Shown here piece by piece: positions 38,943 to 48,162 of a stretch of 64,000 bases of DNA. Below the pieces are notes generated by a model. That model did not search any database. It saw only the letters and a program-made list of their open reading frames with translations, and was not told the origin of the DNA. This stretch comes from Paraburkholderia atlantica (GTDB taxonomy: Bacteria > Pseudomonadota > Gammaproteobacteria > Burkholderiales > Burkholderiaceae), in contig NZ_WHNQ01000006.1 of assembly GCF_009362785.1 (NCBI RefSeq), positions 186,001 to 250,000 of the forward strand, in the 5' to 3' direction. Within the stretch, counting starts at the first letter, position 1; every line of letters begins with the position of its first letter. The position numbers and the translations under genes were made by a program.

Positions 38943-39809
38943 TCAAGCCACGCTCATCCGGTCACGCTCGACATTGAACGCGAAGCTGCGCTCGAAATCG
39001 CCGGGCCGCACGATGCGGTGCGAGCCGTTGTCGTCGCTGCGCTCGGCGACCGCGACACCGATCACCTCGCCATAGGCGGCGACGCGCAGCGCGGTGGTGC
39101 TGCGCGTGCCGTATTCCGGCGATTCGATGAACGCCGCCGACAGCACGCGCTCGCGTTCGAGCGGAATCCCGGTCGACGGCAATTCGTCGTCGCGCGCGAG
39201 CCGCGGATCGCGCATCAGATCGATCAGGCGTTCGAGCGGCGGCATCGCATCGCGCGCGAGCAACGTGGCGAGCTCGCCGCGCTTTCTGACCAGCTTCGGC
39301 CACGCGGTGTCGAGCACCGCATTCGAGATGCCGTGCGTGCCCGGCGCGAGCAGCGCGGGGCCACTGCTTGCGTCGACGGCGCCGCGATTGCAGTACCACG
39401 CGAGCTCACGGCGCGTCCAGTCGCCGACCAGCAGGTTGAAGCCGTTGTAGATGTCGCCGCTTTGCGCGACGTGCTGCAGATAGGCGAGCGGCGTCTCGTG
39501 CGGATGGCCGTCGGGGTCGCGCGCGGCGCTCGTGAGCCAGTTGCTGACCAGCGTGCCACGGGTCGGCGCATCGGCGCGCATTTCGCCCGGCGCGCGGTAA
39601 TTGGTCAGCGCGGCGAAGCGGCCGTCGCGCGATAGCCCGAGCCACGTGCCGCCGCCCACGAGGTCGCGGCCCGCCAGCACGTCCGGCGCGTCGCGCCACC
39701 AGCCGATCGGCTCGGCCGTGCGGCGGAAGAACTCGTCGCGATTCGCGGCGAGCGTGAACAGCGGACCATCGACCGCATCAGGTCGCCAGTCGAATACGAT
39801 CAGGCACAT
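38943..39809 (-). CDS. NRDE-family protein (TANGO2-like)
   Basis: 288 aa. The N-terminus MCLIVFDW and the family-naming motif NRDE (residues 23-26) are followed by GGGTWLGLSRDGRFAALTNYR. The family belongs to the N-terminal nucleophile-like fold with Cys2 at the start. The human member TANGO2 is linked to haem and acyl-CoA metabolism, while the bacterial role is unsettled. It stands alone on the minus strand, with ygfZ upstream across a terminator. Confidence 0.92.
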   Translation of the reverse strand: MCLIVFDWRPDAVDGPLFTLAANRDEFFRRTAEPIGWWRDAPDVLAGRDLVGGGTWLGLSRDGRFAALTNYRAPGEMRADAPTRGTLVSNWLTSAARDPDGHPHETPLAYLQHVAQSGDIYNGFNLLVGDWTRRELAWYCNRGAVDASSGPALLAPGTHGISNAVLDTAWPKLVRKRGELATLLARDAMPPLERLIDLMRDPRLARDDELPSTGIPLERERVLSAAFIESPEYGTRSTTALRVAAYGEVIGVAVAERSDDNGSHRIVRPGDFERSFAFNVERDRMSVA

Positions 39810-39907
39810 CGGGGAGCATCTCCCGTACAGAGCATGGGGCGGCCGCCTGACGCCGCAAAGGCTGGCGGCAAAGAAAGCGACAAAAATCGGACGAGAATAA
39901 AGCAGCC

Positions 39908-39938
39908 AATAAAAAACGGCGCCCGATTGCGCCGCTTT
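39908..39938 (-). terminator. Terminator after ygfZ
   Basis: On the plus strand AAAAAACGGCGC - CCGATT - GCGCCGCTTTTT. It directly follows the ygfZ stop on the minus strand, giving a stem with a U tract in that direction. Confidence 0.8.
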
Positions 39939-39953
39939 TTACCTGTCCAACGA

Positions 39954-41021
39954 TCAGACCTCGGCTGGCAGCCCGTAGGGCAGCGTCAGGAAGCGCAGCG
40001 CGGGGCCGTCGGCCGCGCCGACATGCACGCTGCCGCTGTCGAGCGCCGTGAGCTTGATCTCGACCAGCAGATCGACGCCGCCGCCTTGTGCCGATGCCGC
40101 GTTGACGATCATCCCGCACGGCTGGCCGGGATCGTCCGAGTGGAACAGTTCGCCGCCGGGGCGCACCGTGTCCAGCTCGCCGGCGACGTTGGCGAGCGAC
40201 GTGCGCCGCTTGATCGTGCCGCGGTACTGGCTGCGCGCGACCACTTCCTGACCCGGATAGCAGCCCTTGCGGAAGTTGACCGCGCCGAGCACGTCGAAGT
40301 TGACCATTTGCGGCACGAACTGCTCGACGACCGGCTGCGTGATGCGCGGCTCGCCCGCGCGGATGTCGAGCCAGTCCCACACGGCCGGCGACACGCGCTT
40401 CAACCTGCCGTCGAGCGACGGCAGCAGCGCTTCGACCTGCGCCTTCGGGCCGATCCACAGATAGCGCAGCCGCTCCAACGCGTCCGGCACGCGGATCAGC
40501 GTGCCCGCGGTGCCGTCGACCTGCACGTGCACACCGTCGGGCAGCGCGTCGAATACACCGGACAGCGCGCCGCGCACGTCGCCCGCGAGGCCGACCACCG
40601 CGAGCTCGCCGCTCGCGTCCACGAGCTTGGCTTTTGCGCGCAGCACGAACATCGACAGGCGCTTTTGCACCGCGGCCTGCACATCTTTCGATACCAGCAG
40701 GCGGATCGTGTCGCCGCTGCGCCAGCTGAGGAACGACGCGAGCAGTCGGCCCTTGGCCGAGCAGTAGCCGGCGAGGCGCGCGTTCGCGGCGTCGAGATGC
40801 TGGACGTCGTTGGTCAACTGGGCGTGCAGGAAGCTTGCCGCGTCGTCGCCGGTCGTGTCGATCACGCCGAACTGCGACAGCGGCATATAGGCGCCATGTT
40901 CGAGCACGGCGGCGAATTCTTCGGCCGACGGGCGCGGCAAGATGGGCAGGGCGGCGGGCGCCGCCGCGGTGGGAGCGAGACCGGAAGCGTTACCTGGGGT
41001 GTTCACGAGCGGTGTGTTCAT
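39954..41021 (-). CDS. ygfZ: Folate-binding protein YgfZ (tRNA-modifying / iron-sulfur maintenance)
   Basis: 355 aa, GcvT-like fold. The diagnostic motif KGCYPGQE is at residues 252-259, with the essential Cys254. DTTGDDAASFLHAQLTNDV and GYCSAKGRLLASFL are conserved. YgfZ uses tetrahydrofolate to support certain iron-sulfur enzymes, including the tRNA thiomethylation enzyme MiaB. The first 30 residues are a low-complexity Pro/Ala leader, so a later start is possible. It is divergent from mltG across only 78 bp, a common arrangement in this order. Confidence 0.94.
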   Translation of the reverse strand: MNTPLVNTPGNASGLAPTAAAPAALPILPRPSAEEFAAVLEHGAYMPLSQFGVIDTTGDDAASFLHAQLTNDVQHLDAANARLAGYCSAKGRLLASFLSWRSGDTIRLLVSKDVQAAVQKRLSMFVLRAKAKLVDASGELAVVGLAGDVRGALSGVFDALPDGVHVQVDGTAGTLIRVPDALERLRYLWIGPKAQVEALLPSLDGRLKRVSPAVWDWLDIRAGEPRITQPVVEQFVPQMVNFDVLGAVNFRKGCYPGQEVVARSQYRGTIKRRTSLANVAGELDTVRPGGELFHSDDPGQPCGMIVNAASAQGGGVDLLVEIKLTALDSGSVHVGAADGPALRFLTLPYGLPAEV

Positions 41022-41099
41022 GGATTCCGGGAACAGTCAATTCTGACTTTGGCTAAGGCAAACAGTTATTATATTCAGTCCAACCCAGTCACGTTTCGC

Positions 41100-42110
41100 A
41101 TGACCCTTTTCAAGAAATGTTTCGCAGCCGGCGCGCTCGTCGTTGTGCTGACCGCGGCGGCCATCGCCGCTGGATACTACTGGGCCACCCGCCCGCTCGA
41201 ATTGACCCCGGCGCAACTCGACGTCACCGTCAAACCGCACAGCAGCCTGCGCAGCGTCGCGCTGCAGCTCAATCGCGGCGGCGTGCCGGTCGAACCCGAG
41301 CTGTTCATCGCGATGACGCGGCTGCTCGGGCTGCAAAGCGACCTGAAGTCCGGCAACTACGAGTTCAAGAGCGGCATCACGCCCTACGAGGTGCTGCAGA
41401 AAATCGCGCGCGGCGACGTCAACGAATACGTGGCGACGATCATCGAAGGCTGGACCTTCAAGCGCATGCGCGCCGAGCTCGACGCGAATCCCGCGCTGAA
41501 GCACGACACGCTCGGCATGAGCGACGCCGATCTGATGAGCGCAATCGGCGCGCCCGAGGCGTCGATCGGCAATGGCGAAGGGCTGTTCTTCCCGGATACC
41601 TATCTGTTCGACAAGGACACGAGCGACCTCGACATCTACCGCCGCGCTTACCGGCTGATGCGCGTGCGTCTCGACGAAGCGTGGCTCGCGCGCGCGCCGA
41701 ACCTGCCGTACAAGACGCCGTACGACGCGCTGACGATGGCGTCGATCATCGAAAAGGAAACCGGCAAGGCGTCCGACCGCGCGCTCGTCGCCGCCGTGTT
41801 CGCCAACCGTCTGCGCGCGGGCATGCCGCTGCAGACCGACCCGACTGTGATCTACGGCATGGGCGACAGCTACGCCGGCCGCATCAGGAAGAAAGACCTG
41901 CAGACCGACACTCCCTACAATACCTACACGCGGATGGGCCTCCCGCCGACGCCGATCTCGCTGCCGAGCGTCGCGTCGCTGCAGGCGGCGATGAACCCGG
42001 CGCCGAGCAGCGCGCTGTACTTCGTGTCGCGCGGCGACGGCAGCAGCATCTTTTCTGACACCCTCGGCGAACACAACAAGGCCGTGGACAAATACATTCG
42101 AGGGCAATGA
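41100..42110 (+). CDS. mltG: Endolytic murein transglycosylase MltG
   Basis: 336 aa inner-membrane enzyme that cuts nascent glycan strands and may set their length. One N-terminal membrane segment ([22 protein letters not shown]) is followed by a LysM-like region and the YceG catalytic domain. That domain carries the catalytic Glu in [10 protein letters not shown] and the downstream [11 protein letters not shown] and [13 protein letters not shown] blocks. The frame is open far upstream into ygfZ antisense, but the first sensible start is the ATG at 41100. The stop overlaps the tmk start by four bases (ATGA), indicating coupled translation. Confidence 0.95.
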   Translation: MTLFKKCFAAGALVVVLTAAAIAAGYYWATRPLELTPAQLDVTVKPHSSLRSVALQLNRGGVPVEPELFIAMTRLLGLQSDLKSGNYEFKSGITPYEVLQKIARGDVNEYVATIIEGWTFKRMRAELDANPALKHDTLGMSDADLMSAIGAPEASIGNGEGLFFPDTYLFDKDTSDLDIYRRAYRLMRVRLDEAWLARAPNLPYKTPYDALTMASIIEKETGKASDRALVAAVFANRLRAGMPLQTDPTVIYGMGDSYAGRIRKKDLQTDTPYNTYTRMGLPPTPISLPSVASLQAAMNPAPSSALYFVSRGDGSSIFSDTLGEHNKAVDKYIRGQ

Positions 42111-42730
42111 TGGCGCGCGGCAAATTCATAACGTTTGAAGGCATCGACGGCGCGGGCAAGACCACCCATCTGGGCTGGTTCCGCGAACGGCTCGAGGCGA
42201 AACTCGCGCCGAGCGGCCGCTCGGTGGTGATGACGCGCGAGCCCGGCGGCACGCCGCTCGGCGAGCAGATCCGCGAAATCGTCCTGCATCAGAAGATGGA
42301 CCTCGAAACCGAGGCGCTGTTGATGTTCGCGCTGCGCCGCCAGCATCTGGCCGAGGTGATCGAGCCGGCGCTCACGCGCGGCGACTGGGTGTTGTCCGAC
42401 CGTTTCACCGACGCCACGTTCGCGTACCAGGGCGGCGGCCGCGGCCTGCCGCGCGACAAGCTGGAGACGCTCGAGCGTTGGGTGCAGGGTGGTTTCCAGC
42501 CGGATTTGACCGTGCTGTTCGACCTGCCGCCCGCCGTTGCCAACGAGCGGCGCAGCGCGGCGCGCAACCCGGATCGTTTCGAGAGCGAGTCGGCGGCGTT
42601 TTTCGAGCGCACGCGCGCCGAATATATGCGCCGCGCCGAAGAAGCGCCGTATCGATTCGCTATCATCGACTCTTCGCAGAGCATCGCGCGGATCCAGAAG
42701 CAGCTTGAAGAGTTGATTGCAACTCTTTGA
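42107..42730 (+). CDS. tmk: Thymidylate kinase
   Basis: 207 aa enzyme that phosphorylates dTMP to dTDP. The P-loop is in [11 protein letters not shown] (about residues 9-19). The DR[YFH] motif appears as [18 protein letters not shown]. The LID region [16 protein letters not shown] follows. A second in-frame ATG directly after the first (42110) could also be used. The mltG-tmk-holB order is conserved across many proteobacteria. Confidence 0.97.
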   Translation: MMARGKFITFEGIDGAGKTTHLGWFRERLEAKLAPSGRSVVMTREPGGTPLGEQIREIVLHQKMDLETEALLMFALRRQHLAEVIEPALTRGDWVLSDRFTDATFAYQGGGRGLPRDKLETLERWVQGGFQPDLTVLFDLPPAVANERRSAARNPDRFESESAAFFERTRAEYMRRAEEAPYRFAIIDSSQSIARIQKQLEELIATL

Positions 42731-42824
42731 TTCAGAGGCAATATTACTGCTTCTTATAATCACGCGCCAAGTTGATTCGTTATCTGAAGTAACGCGTGCA
42801 ACCAATTGATTCAAAAGACAAACG

Positions 42825-43859
42825 ATGATCTATCCGTGGCAAGCCGATGACTGGAACCGCCTGCAGCAGCTGCGCGCCCACTGGCCGCACGCGTTGTTGC
42901 TGCACGGTCAGGCGGGTATCGGCAAGCTGCGCTTCGCGCAGCACCTCGCGCAGGGTCTGCTGTGCGAGGCGCCGCAGCCGAACGGCGAGCCGTGCGGTTC
43001 GTGCGTGGCCTGCAACTGGTTTGCGCAGGGCAATCATCCCGACTATCGCATCGTCGTGCCGGAGGCGCTCGCCGCCGAAGCCGGTCTCGCGAACGGCGCC
43101 GAAGACAAGGCCGAAAAAGCCGAAGGCGACGAGGGCAAAAAGACCCGCACGCCGAGCAAGGAAATCAAGATCGAACAGATCCGCGGTCTGCTCGACTTCG
43201 TCGGTGTCGGCTCGCACCGCGGCGGCGCGCGCGTGGTCGTGCTGTATCCGGCCGAGGCGCTCAACGTCGCGGCCGCCAACGCGTTGCTGAAGACGCTCGA
43301 AGAACCGCCCGCGGGCGTCGTGTTCCTGATGGTGTCGGCGCGCATCGACCGTTTGCTGCCGACCATCATCAGCCGCTGCCGTCAGTGGCCGATGAGCGTG
43401 CCTGCGCCGGACACCGCCGCGCCATGGCTCGCCGCACAAGGCGTCGACGACGCCGCCGCGCTGCTCGCCGAAGCGGGCGGCGCGCCGCTCGCCGCGCTCG
43501 CGCTCGCCAGCGACGAAAACCGTCCGCTGCGCGACTGGACGCTCAAGCAGCTCGCGGCTGGCGCAGGCTGCGACGCGTTCGCCTGTGGCGAGGCGCTGCA
43601 GAAGCTGCCGGTGCCGCTCGTGCTCGGCTGGCTGCAGCGCTGGATGTACGATCTGCTCGCACAGCGCACCGCCGGCGCGCCGCGCTATTTCCCGCAGGCC
43701 TCGGCCGCGCTGACGCGCTGCGCCGCGCAGGCCGACGCCAATGCATTCGCGCGCTTTCTGCGAACCGTTACGCGCCAGCGCGCCGTCGAGAACCATCCGC
43801 TGAACGCGCGGCTCGTATTCGAGGAACTGTTCATCGGCTATCGCGCGCTGTTCGCGTGA
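42825..43859 (+). CDS. holB: DNA polymerase III subunit delta prime
   Basis: 344 aa clamp-loader subunit. The degenerate P-loop region LLLHGQAGIGKLRFAQ is followed by the zinc-binding cysteines around EPCGSCVACNWF and the sensor-type SRC motif in LPTIISRCRQ. An acidic and lysine-rich insertion (EDKAEKAEGDEGKKT) lies between these, at about residues 91-107. It loads the beta clamp with tau and delta. It is separated from tmk by 94 bp of lower-GC DNA and is followed by a GNAT gene. Confidence 0.95.
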   Translation: MIYPWQADDWNRLQQLRAHWPHALLLHGQAGIGKLRFAQHLAQGLLCEAPQPNGEPCGSCVACNWFAQGNHPDYRIVVPEALAAEAGLANGAEDKAEKAEGDEGKKTRTPSKEIKIEQIRGLLDFVGVGSHRGGARVVVLYPAEALNVAAANALLKTLEEPPAGVVFLMVSARIDRLLPTIISRCRQWPMSVPAPDTAAPWLAAQGVDDAAALLAEAGGAPLAALALASDENRPLRDWTLKQLAAGAGCDAFACGEALQKLPVPLVLGWLQRWMYDLLAQRTAGAPRYFPQASAALTRCAAQADANAFARFLRTVTRQRAVENHPLNARLVFEELFIGYRALFA

Positions 43860-43907
43860 GCCCGCAGCCGGACAGCCTTCCGTCTCATTCCATTCAAGCC
43901 AGCCACC

Positions 43908-44423
43908 ATGAGCCTTTCCTACCGCGACGCCACGCTCGACGACCTGCCTGCGATCGTCGCCATCTACAATTCGACGATCCCGTCGCGCCAGGTCACCGCG
44001 GACCTCGAGCCGGTCAGCGTTGAGAGCCGGCATGCGTGGTTTGATGCGCACGGCCCGCAAAAACGGCCGCTGTGGGTGGTCGAAGATCCGAAGCAGGCGG
44101 GCCGCGTGATCGCGTGGCTGAGCTTTTCCGATTTTTATGGCCGGCCGGCTTATCAGCGCACCGCCGAAGTCAGCATCTATCTCGACGAAAGCGCGCGCGG
44201 CCAGGGTCTCGGCAAACAGTTGCTGGCGGCTTCGCTCGACGCGGCACCGGGTCTCGGCATCGACACGGTGCTCGGCTTCGTGTTCGGTCACAATGAAGCG
44301 AGCGTGCGGCTGTTCCGCGGCTTCGGCTTCGACGCATGGGGCACGCTGCCGCGCGTCGCGGTGCTGGACGGCGTCGAGCGCGATCTGGTGATTCTTGGCA
44401 AGCGCCTTGCGCACGCGAGTTGA
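43908..44423 (+). CDS. GNAT-family N-acetyltransferase (phosphinothricin acetyltransferase-like)
   Basis: 171 aa GCN5-related acetyltransferase. The N-terminus YRDATLDDLPAIVAIYNSTI is typical of the PAT/YncA subgroup. The acetyl-CoA-binding segment ARGQGLGKQLLAASL carries the Q/RxxGxG/A motif. YncA-type enzymes acetylate methionine sulfone or sulfoximine analogues; the natural substrate here is unknown. It lies between holB and tatD on the same strand with short gaps. Confidence 0.9.
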   Translation: MSLSYRDATLDDLPAIVAIYNSTIPSRQVTADLEPVSVESRHAWFDAHGPQKRPLWVVEDPKQAGRVIAWLSFSDFYGRPAYQRTAEVSIYLDESARGQGLGKQLLAASLDAAPGLGIDTVLGFVFGHNEASVRLFRGFGFDAWGTLPRVAVLDGVERDLVILGKRLAHAS

Positions 44424-44514
44424 GCAAGCTACCAAGCAAGCTATCTGAGTTGTCCCAAGCGGCCCCGGCCACGCCGTCGCCCGATTGCAAAGCCTTTTTT
44501 CGCAGGACCTGACC

Positions 44515-45306
44515 ATGTTTGTCGATTCACACTGCCATATCAACTTCGAAGGACTCGCGGACCGTCTGCCGCAAGTGCTCGACAACATGCGCAGCCATTC
44601 GGTGTCGCACGCGCTGTGCGTGTCGGTGGACCTCGAAACGCTGCCGTCGGTGCTGGATATCGCCGGCCGCTATGACAACGTGTACGCGTCGGTCGGCGTG
44701 CATCCCGATCACGAGCACATGCGCGAGCCGAGCGTGGCCGAGCTGGTCGAACTGGCGGAACACCCGAAGGTCGTCGCGATCGGCGAAACCGGGCTCGACT
44801 ACTACCGCCTCGAAGGCCGCTCGATCGCCGACATGGAATGGCAGCGCGAGCGCTTTCGCACGCACATCCGCGCCGCGCACGCGACCCGCAAGCCGCTGAT
44901 CATCCACACCCGGTCGTCGTCGGAAGATACGTTGCGCATCATGTCCGAGGAGCGCGCGGGCGTGCCGGGCGGCGTCATGCATTGCTTCACCGAACCATGG
45001 GCCATCGCCGAGCAGGCGCTCGCGCAGAATTTCTACATTTCGCTGTCGGGCATCGTCACGTTCAAGAACGCGACCGATGTGCAGGAGGTTGCGCGCCGCG
45101 TACCGCTCGAGCGTCTGCTGATCGAAACCGATTCGCCGTATCTGGCGCCGGTGCCGTATCGCGGCAAACCGAATGAACCTGCGTACGTCAGTTATGTCGG
45201 ACGCTTCATCGCGCAGCAACGCGAGATGCCGGACGAGGCGCTGGCCGCCGCAACCACGCAAAATTTCTTCAGGCTGTTCGGAATCGCCGCGCCGGCCGGC
45301 GTCTGA
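44515..45306 (+). CDS. TatD-family metal-dependent deoxyribonuclease
   Basis: 263 aa TIM-barrel hydrolase. The metal-binding HxH is in FVDSHCHINFEGL (His6, His8). The bridging Glu is in IGETGLDYYR, further His residues are in IHTRSS and MHCF, and the final Asp is in IETDSPYLAP. This is the YcfH-type TatD often found after holB. I chose the ATG at 44515, since the upstream in-frame start at 44485 adds ten atypical residues. The downstream ankyrin gene starts 52 bases later. Confidence 0.93.
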   Translation: MFVDSHCHINFEGLADRLPQVLDNMRSHSVSHALCVSVDLETLPSVLDIAGRYDNVYASVGVHPDHEHMREPSVAELVELAEHPKVVAIGETGLDYYRLEGRSIADMEWQRERFRTHIRAAHATRKPLIIHTRSSSEDTLRIMSEERAGVPGGVMHCFTEPWAIAEQALAQNFYISLSGIVTFKNATDVQEVARRVPLERLLIETDSPYLAPVPYRGKPNEPAYVSYVGRFIAQQREMPDEALAAATTQNFFRLFGIAAPAGV

Positions 45307-45358
45307 GTTAAAAAGCCTCGCACCATCAAAGGGATAGGAAGCTTTCCTAAAGTACTAT

Positions 45359-46090
45359 ATGAAAAACATTTCGATGTCGTCCGCTGCTTTCCAACCGCTG
45401 TGCGCCGGACCGGCCGCTCGGGCTCTCGCGCCGGCACGCCGTCTCGCATGCGCCGCCGCGCTCGCCTGCGCGGCGCTAGTCGCGATGCCCGCGCACGCAG
45501 CGCCGATCGACACGCTGATCAAGGCGGTCAAGTTCGACGACGTCGACGGCGTCAACAAGCTGCTCGCGAAGGGCATGGACCCGAACAGCGTCGACAACCA
45601 GGGCATGCCGCTGCTCGTGATCGCCGCGCGCGAAAAATCCGACAAGGTCGCAGCCGCGTTGCTCGCGAATCAGAAGACCGACATCGAGATTCAGGACAAG
45701 GCCGGCGAGAACGCGCTGATGATGGCGTCGCTGGTCGGCGACCTGAACCTCGTGAATCTGCTGATCGCGAAGGACGCCGAGGTCAACAAGAAGGGCTGGG
45801 CGCCGCTGCACTACGCGGCCGCGAACGGCCACGACGACATCGTCAAGGTGCTGCTGGACCACTCGGCTTACGTCGACACGGGCTCGCCGAACGGCACCAC
45901 GCCGTTGATGATGGCCGCGCGCGGCGGCCACGTGTCGACCGTCAAGCTGCTGCTCGACAATGGCGCGGACCTGTCGGTGAAAAACCAGATCGGCATGACC
46001 GCGCTCGATTTCGCCAAGACCTACAAGGAACCGGACGTCGTCGAAGGGCTCACGGCGCGCATGCAGCAGACCCAGCAGCAGAAGCAATGA
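45359..46090 (+). CDS. Periplasmic ankyrin-repeat protein
   Basis: 243 aa. An N-terminal signal peptide (hydrophobic stretch about residues 30-45, predicted cut after AHA near 47) is followed by about five ankyrin repeats. The clearest are PNGTTPLMMAARGGHVSTVKLLLDNG and WAPLHYAAANGHDDIVKVLLDH (each quoted in part here by its core). The protein ends in a Gln-rich tail. Ankyrin repeats mediate protein binding; the partner is unknown. The ribosome site is unclear (AGGAA is 18 bases from the ATG), so a start at Met6 (45374) is possible. The Rap1a/Tai-like gene is next. Confidence 0.85.
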   Translation: MKNISMSSAAFQPLCAGPAARALAPARRLACAAALACAALVAMPAHAAPIDTLIKAVKFDDVDGVNKLLAKGMDPNSVDNQGMPLLVIAAREKSDKVAAALLANQKTDIEIQDKAGENALMMASLVGDLNLVNLLIAKDAEVNKKGWAPLHYAAANGHDDIVKVLLDHSAYVDTGSPNGTTPLMMAARGGHVSTVKLLLDNGADLSVKNQIGMTALDFAKTYKEPDVVEGLTARMQQTQQQKQ

Positions 46091-46208
46091 CGCTGTCGGC
46101 AGGCCGCGCGGCGCGCCCCCGAGGCCGTGCCGTTTTGCTGCCGTTTTGTCCGACCCGCGCGGCAGCGGGCCTGCTGCCGCCGCGCAAAACAGTGCAGAAT
46201 GACGACTT

Positions 46209-46230
46209 CGGCGCGCCGCGTGGCGCGCCG
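46209..46230 (+). promoter_or_regulatory. 9-bp perfect hairpin upstream of the Rap1a/Tai-like gene
   Basis: CGGCGCGCC - GCGT - GGCGCGCCG. It has a very stable stem and no T tract. It may separate expression of the ankyrin and Rap1a/Tai-like genes. Confidence 0.45.
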
Positions 46231-46281
46231 TCCGGACGCGGCAGAAAGACCGCGTGATAAACAACCCTGGAAAGGAACACC

Positions 46282-46638
46282 ATGCTGCGGGCATTGATTT
46301 TCGCCGGCGCGCTTGCCTTGCCGCTTTCGGCAGCCGCGTTTACGGGAGGCGACCTCAACAAGCTGTGCACCAAGACGGACATCGCTTCGCGTAGCGCCTG
46401 CGCGGCCTACATCGAAGGCGCGGCCGACGGCATCTTCAACACGATCGACGCGATCGGCGGCACCACCGGTCCGCGCGTCGGCCAGTACTTCTGCCTGCCG
46501 CCGGACGCGCGCTCGGCGCAGTTGACCGACGCGGTGCGCAAGTACATCGCCGAGAATCCGAACGCCGCGGGCTACAACGCGAGCACGGCGATTTCGCTGG
46601 GTCTCGGCAAGGCGTTTCCCTGCAAAAGCGGCAGCTGA
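46282..46638 (+). CDS. Rap1a/Tai-family immunity-like periplasmic protein
   Basis: 118 aa. A signal peptide (MLRALIFAGALALPLSAAA) is followed by a small helical domain with the Rap1a/Tai pattern: CAAYIEGAADGIFNTI, a CLPPDA block, LTDAVRKYIAENP and a C-terminal AFPC. Family members neutralise type VI secretion amidase effectors, but many stand alone and have no proven immunity role. No effector gene or secretion system is in the window. AAGGAA precedes the ATG closely. Confidence 0.78.
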   Translation: MLRALIFAGALALPLSAAAFTGGDLNKLCTKTDIASRSACAAYIEGAADGIFNTIDAIGGTTGPRVGQYFCLPPDARSAQLTDAVRKYIAENPNAAGYNASTAISLGLGKAFPCKSGS

Positions 46639-46785
46639 TCGATAAACGCCCGCGCATTGAAGAACCCGTTGTAACGCCCAGGCGCTGTCGTGCGCCTCGG
46701 GTGTCGGGGTCGTCGCTCCCGCTGGGGCGCCCCCGGATGTCAGTAGTCCCGCAGGCGCGCCGCCGCTCATCGAGCCCGGAGGAAG

Positions 46786-48018
46786 ATGCCCGTTATGCCT
46801 ACTATCGACGACTTCTACCGCGTGGCCGCCGCGCCGTTGCATACGTGGCTCGGCGCGCTGATCGTGACGGCCTTCGTGACGGTCGTGGCGATCGGCGTTC
46901 ACCGCTTCGGCGCGCGTGTCGTGATGCGCCTCGCGCAGCCTCATGCGCTGACGAGCGTCGTGCTGCGCTACATCGACAAGCCGTCGCTGTTCGTCCTCGT
47001 GATCCTCGTGTTCGCGTGGGTCTGGTCCGAGGCGCCCGATACCCTGAACTTCATCGAACCGGTGCGCGACATCACCGGCATCGCGCTGATCGCCGCGCTG
47101 ACGTGGCTGTCCGTGCGCTCGGCCGCGGCGATCGGCGAAGCGATCATCCGCGCCCATCCGCTCGATTCCGCCGATAACCTGCAGGCGCGCCGCATCCATA
47201 CCCAGGCGCGCGTGCTCGCGCGCTCGGTGATGATCGTGATCGTGATCATCGGTGTCGGCGGTGCGCTGATGACCTTGCCCAATGTGCGGCAGATCGGCGC
47301 GAGCCTGCTGGCTTCGGCCGGTGTCGCCGGTCTGGTCGCCGGTATCGCGGCGCGGCCGGTGCTCGGCAACCTGATCGCCGGTTTGCAGATTGCGCTGTCG
47401 CAGCCGATCCGCCTCGACGACGTGGTCGTGATCCAGAACGAGTGGGGGCGCATCGAGGAAATCACCGGTACTTACGTGTCGGTGCGGCTGTGGGACCAGC
47501 GCCGGCTGATCGTGCCGCTGCAATGGTTTATCGAAAACCCGTTCACGAACTGGACGCGCAACAGCTCGCAAATCATCGGCACCGTGTTCCTGTTCGTCGA
47601 TTACCGGATGCCGCTCGCGCCGCTGCGCGAGGAACTCGCGCGCATCGTCGAGAACGCGCCCGAGTGGGACCGCCGCGTGCAGGTGCTGCAGGTGACCGAC
47701 TGCACCGAGCGCGCGATGCAGTTGCGCGCGCTCGTCAGCGCGCCCGATTCCGGCCTCGCGTGGGATTTGCGCTGCCGCGTGCGCGAAGGGCTGCTCGATT
47801 TCGTGCACCGGCATTACCCGGAGTACCTGCCGCGGGCGCGTGCGGAGGTGTCGGCGGAGCTGGAGACCAGCGGCGCTGCTCCGATCGACTGGCTGCCGCG
47901 CAGCCGGCAGGCGCCAGCCGGCAGCACCGCCGCGCATACCGAAGCCGATCCGGTGGCGAGCCGGCTCGGACGCACGGGCCCGGCCGAAGTCCCGCAGAAG
48001 ACGGAGGAGCAGGCTTAG
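46786..48018 (+). CDS. Small-conductance mechanosensitive channel (MscS family)
   Basis: 410 aa inner-membrane channel. Hydrophobic segments are at about residues 15-40, 65-85, 95-115 and 145-165. The pore-lining TM3 and beta domain contain LLASAGVAGLVAGIAARPVLG and DDVVVIQNEWGRIEEITG, the MscS hallmark. The cytoplasmic tail after about residue 345 is a basic and Ala/Pro-rich extension. It protects against osmotic downshock, which fits the neighbouring trehalose synthesis gene. GGAGG lies only three bases before this ATG; Met4 (46795) is the alternative. Confidence 0.92.
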   Translation: MPVMPTIDDFYRVAAAPLHTWLGALIVTAFVTVVAIGVHRFGARVVMRLAQPHALTSVVLRYIDKPSLFVLVILVFAWVWSEAPDTLNFIEPVRDITGIALIAALTWLSVRSAAAIGEAIIRAHPLDSADNLQARRIHTQARVLARSVMIVIVIIGVGGALMTLPNVRQIGASLLASAGVAGLVAGIAARPVLGNLIAGLQIALSQPIRLDDVVVIQNEWGRIEEITGTYVSVRLWDQRRLIVPLQWFIENPFTNWTRNSSQIIGTVFLFVDYRMPLAPLREELARIVENAPEWDRRVQVLQVTDCTERAMQLRALVSAPDSGLAWDLRCRVREGLLDFVHRHYPEYLPRARAEVSAELETSGAAPIDWLPRSRQAPAGSTAAHTEADPVASRLGRTGPAEVPQKTEEQA

Positions 48019-48162
48019 TCAGGCGTTGCCGAGCGCCGCTCACGAATCGCGCGCCGCGAACGTCGAGCGCGCTCACGCCCAACGGTGCCTGGGCACGCCG
48101 ATTGCTGCTTACGCCCGCGCAGGCGGCGCGGCGCACCGCAAGAACTACGGAGGACATGCACT

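Noticed and set aside
39834..41099. Upstream in-frame extension of mltG through the ygfZ region
   Set aside because: The extension is antisense to ygfZ and has no family similarity; the membrane anchor of MltG begins at 41100.
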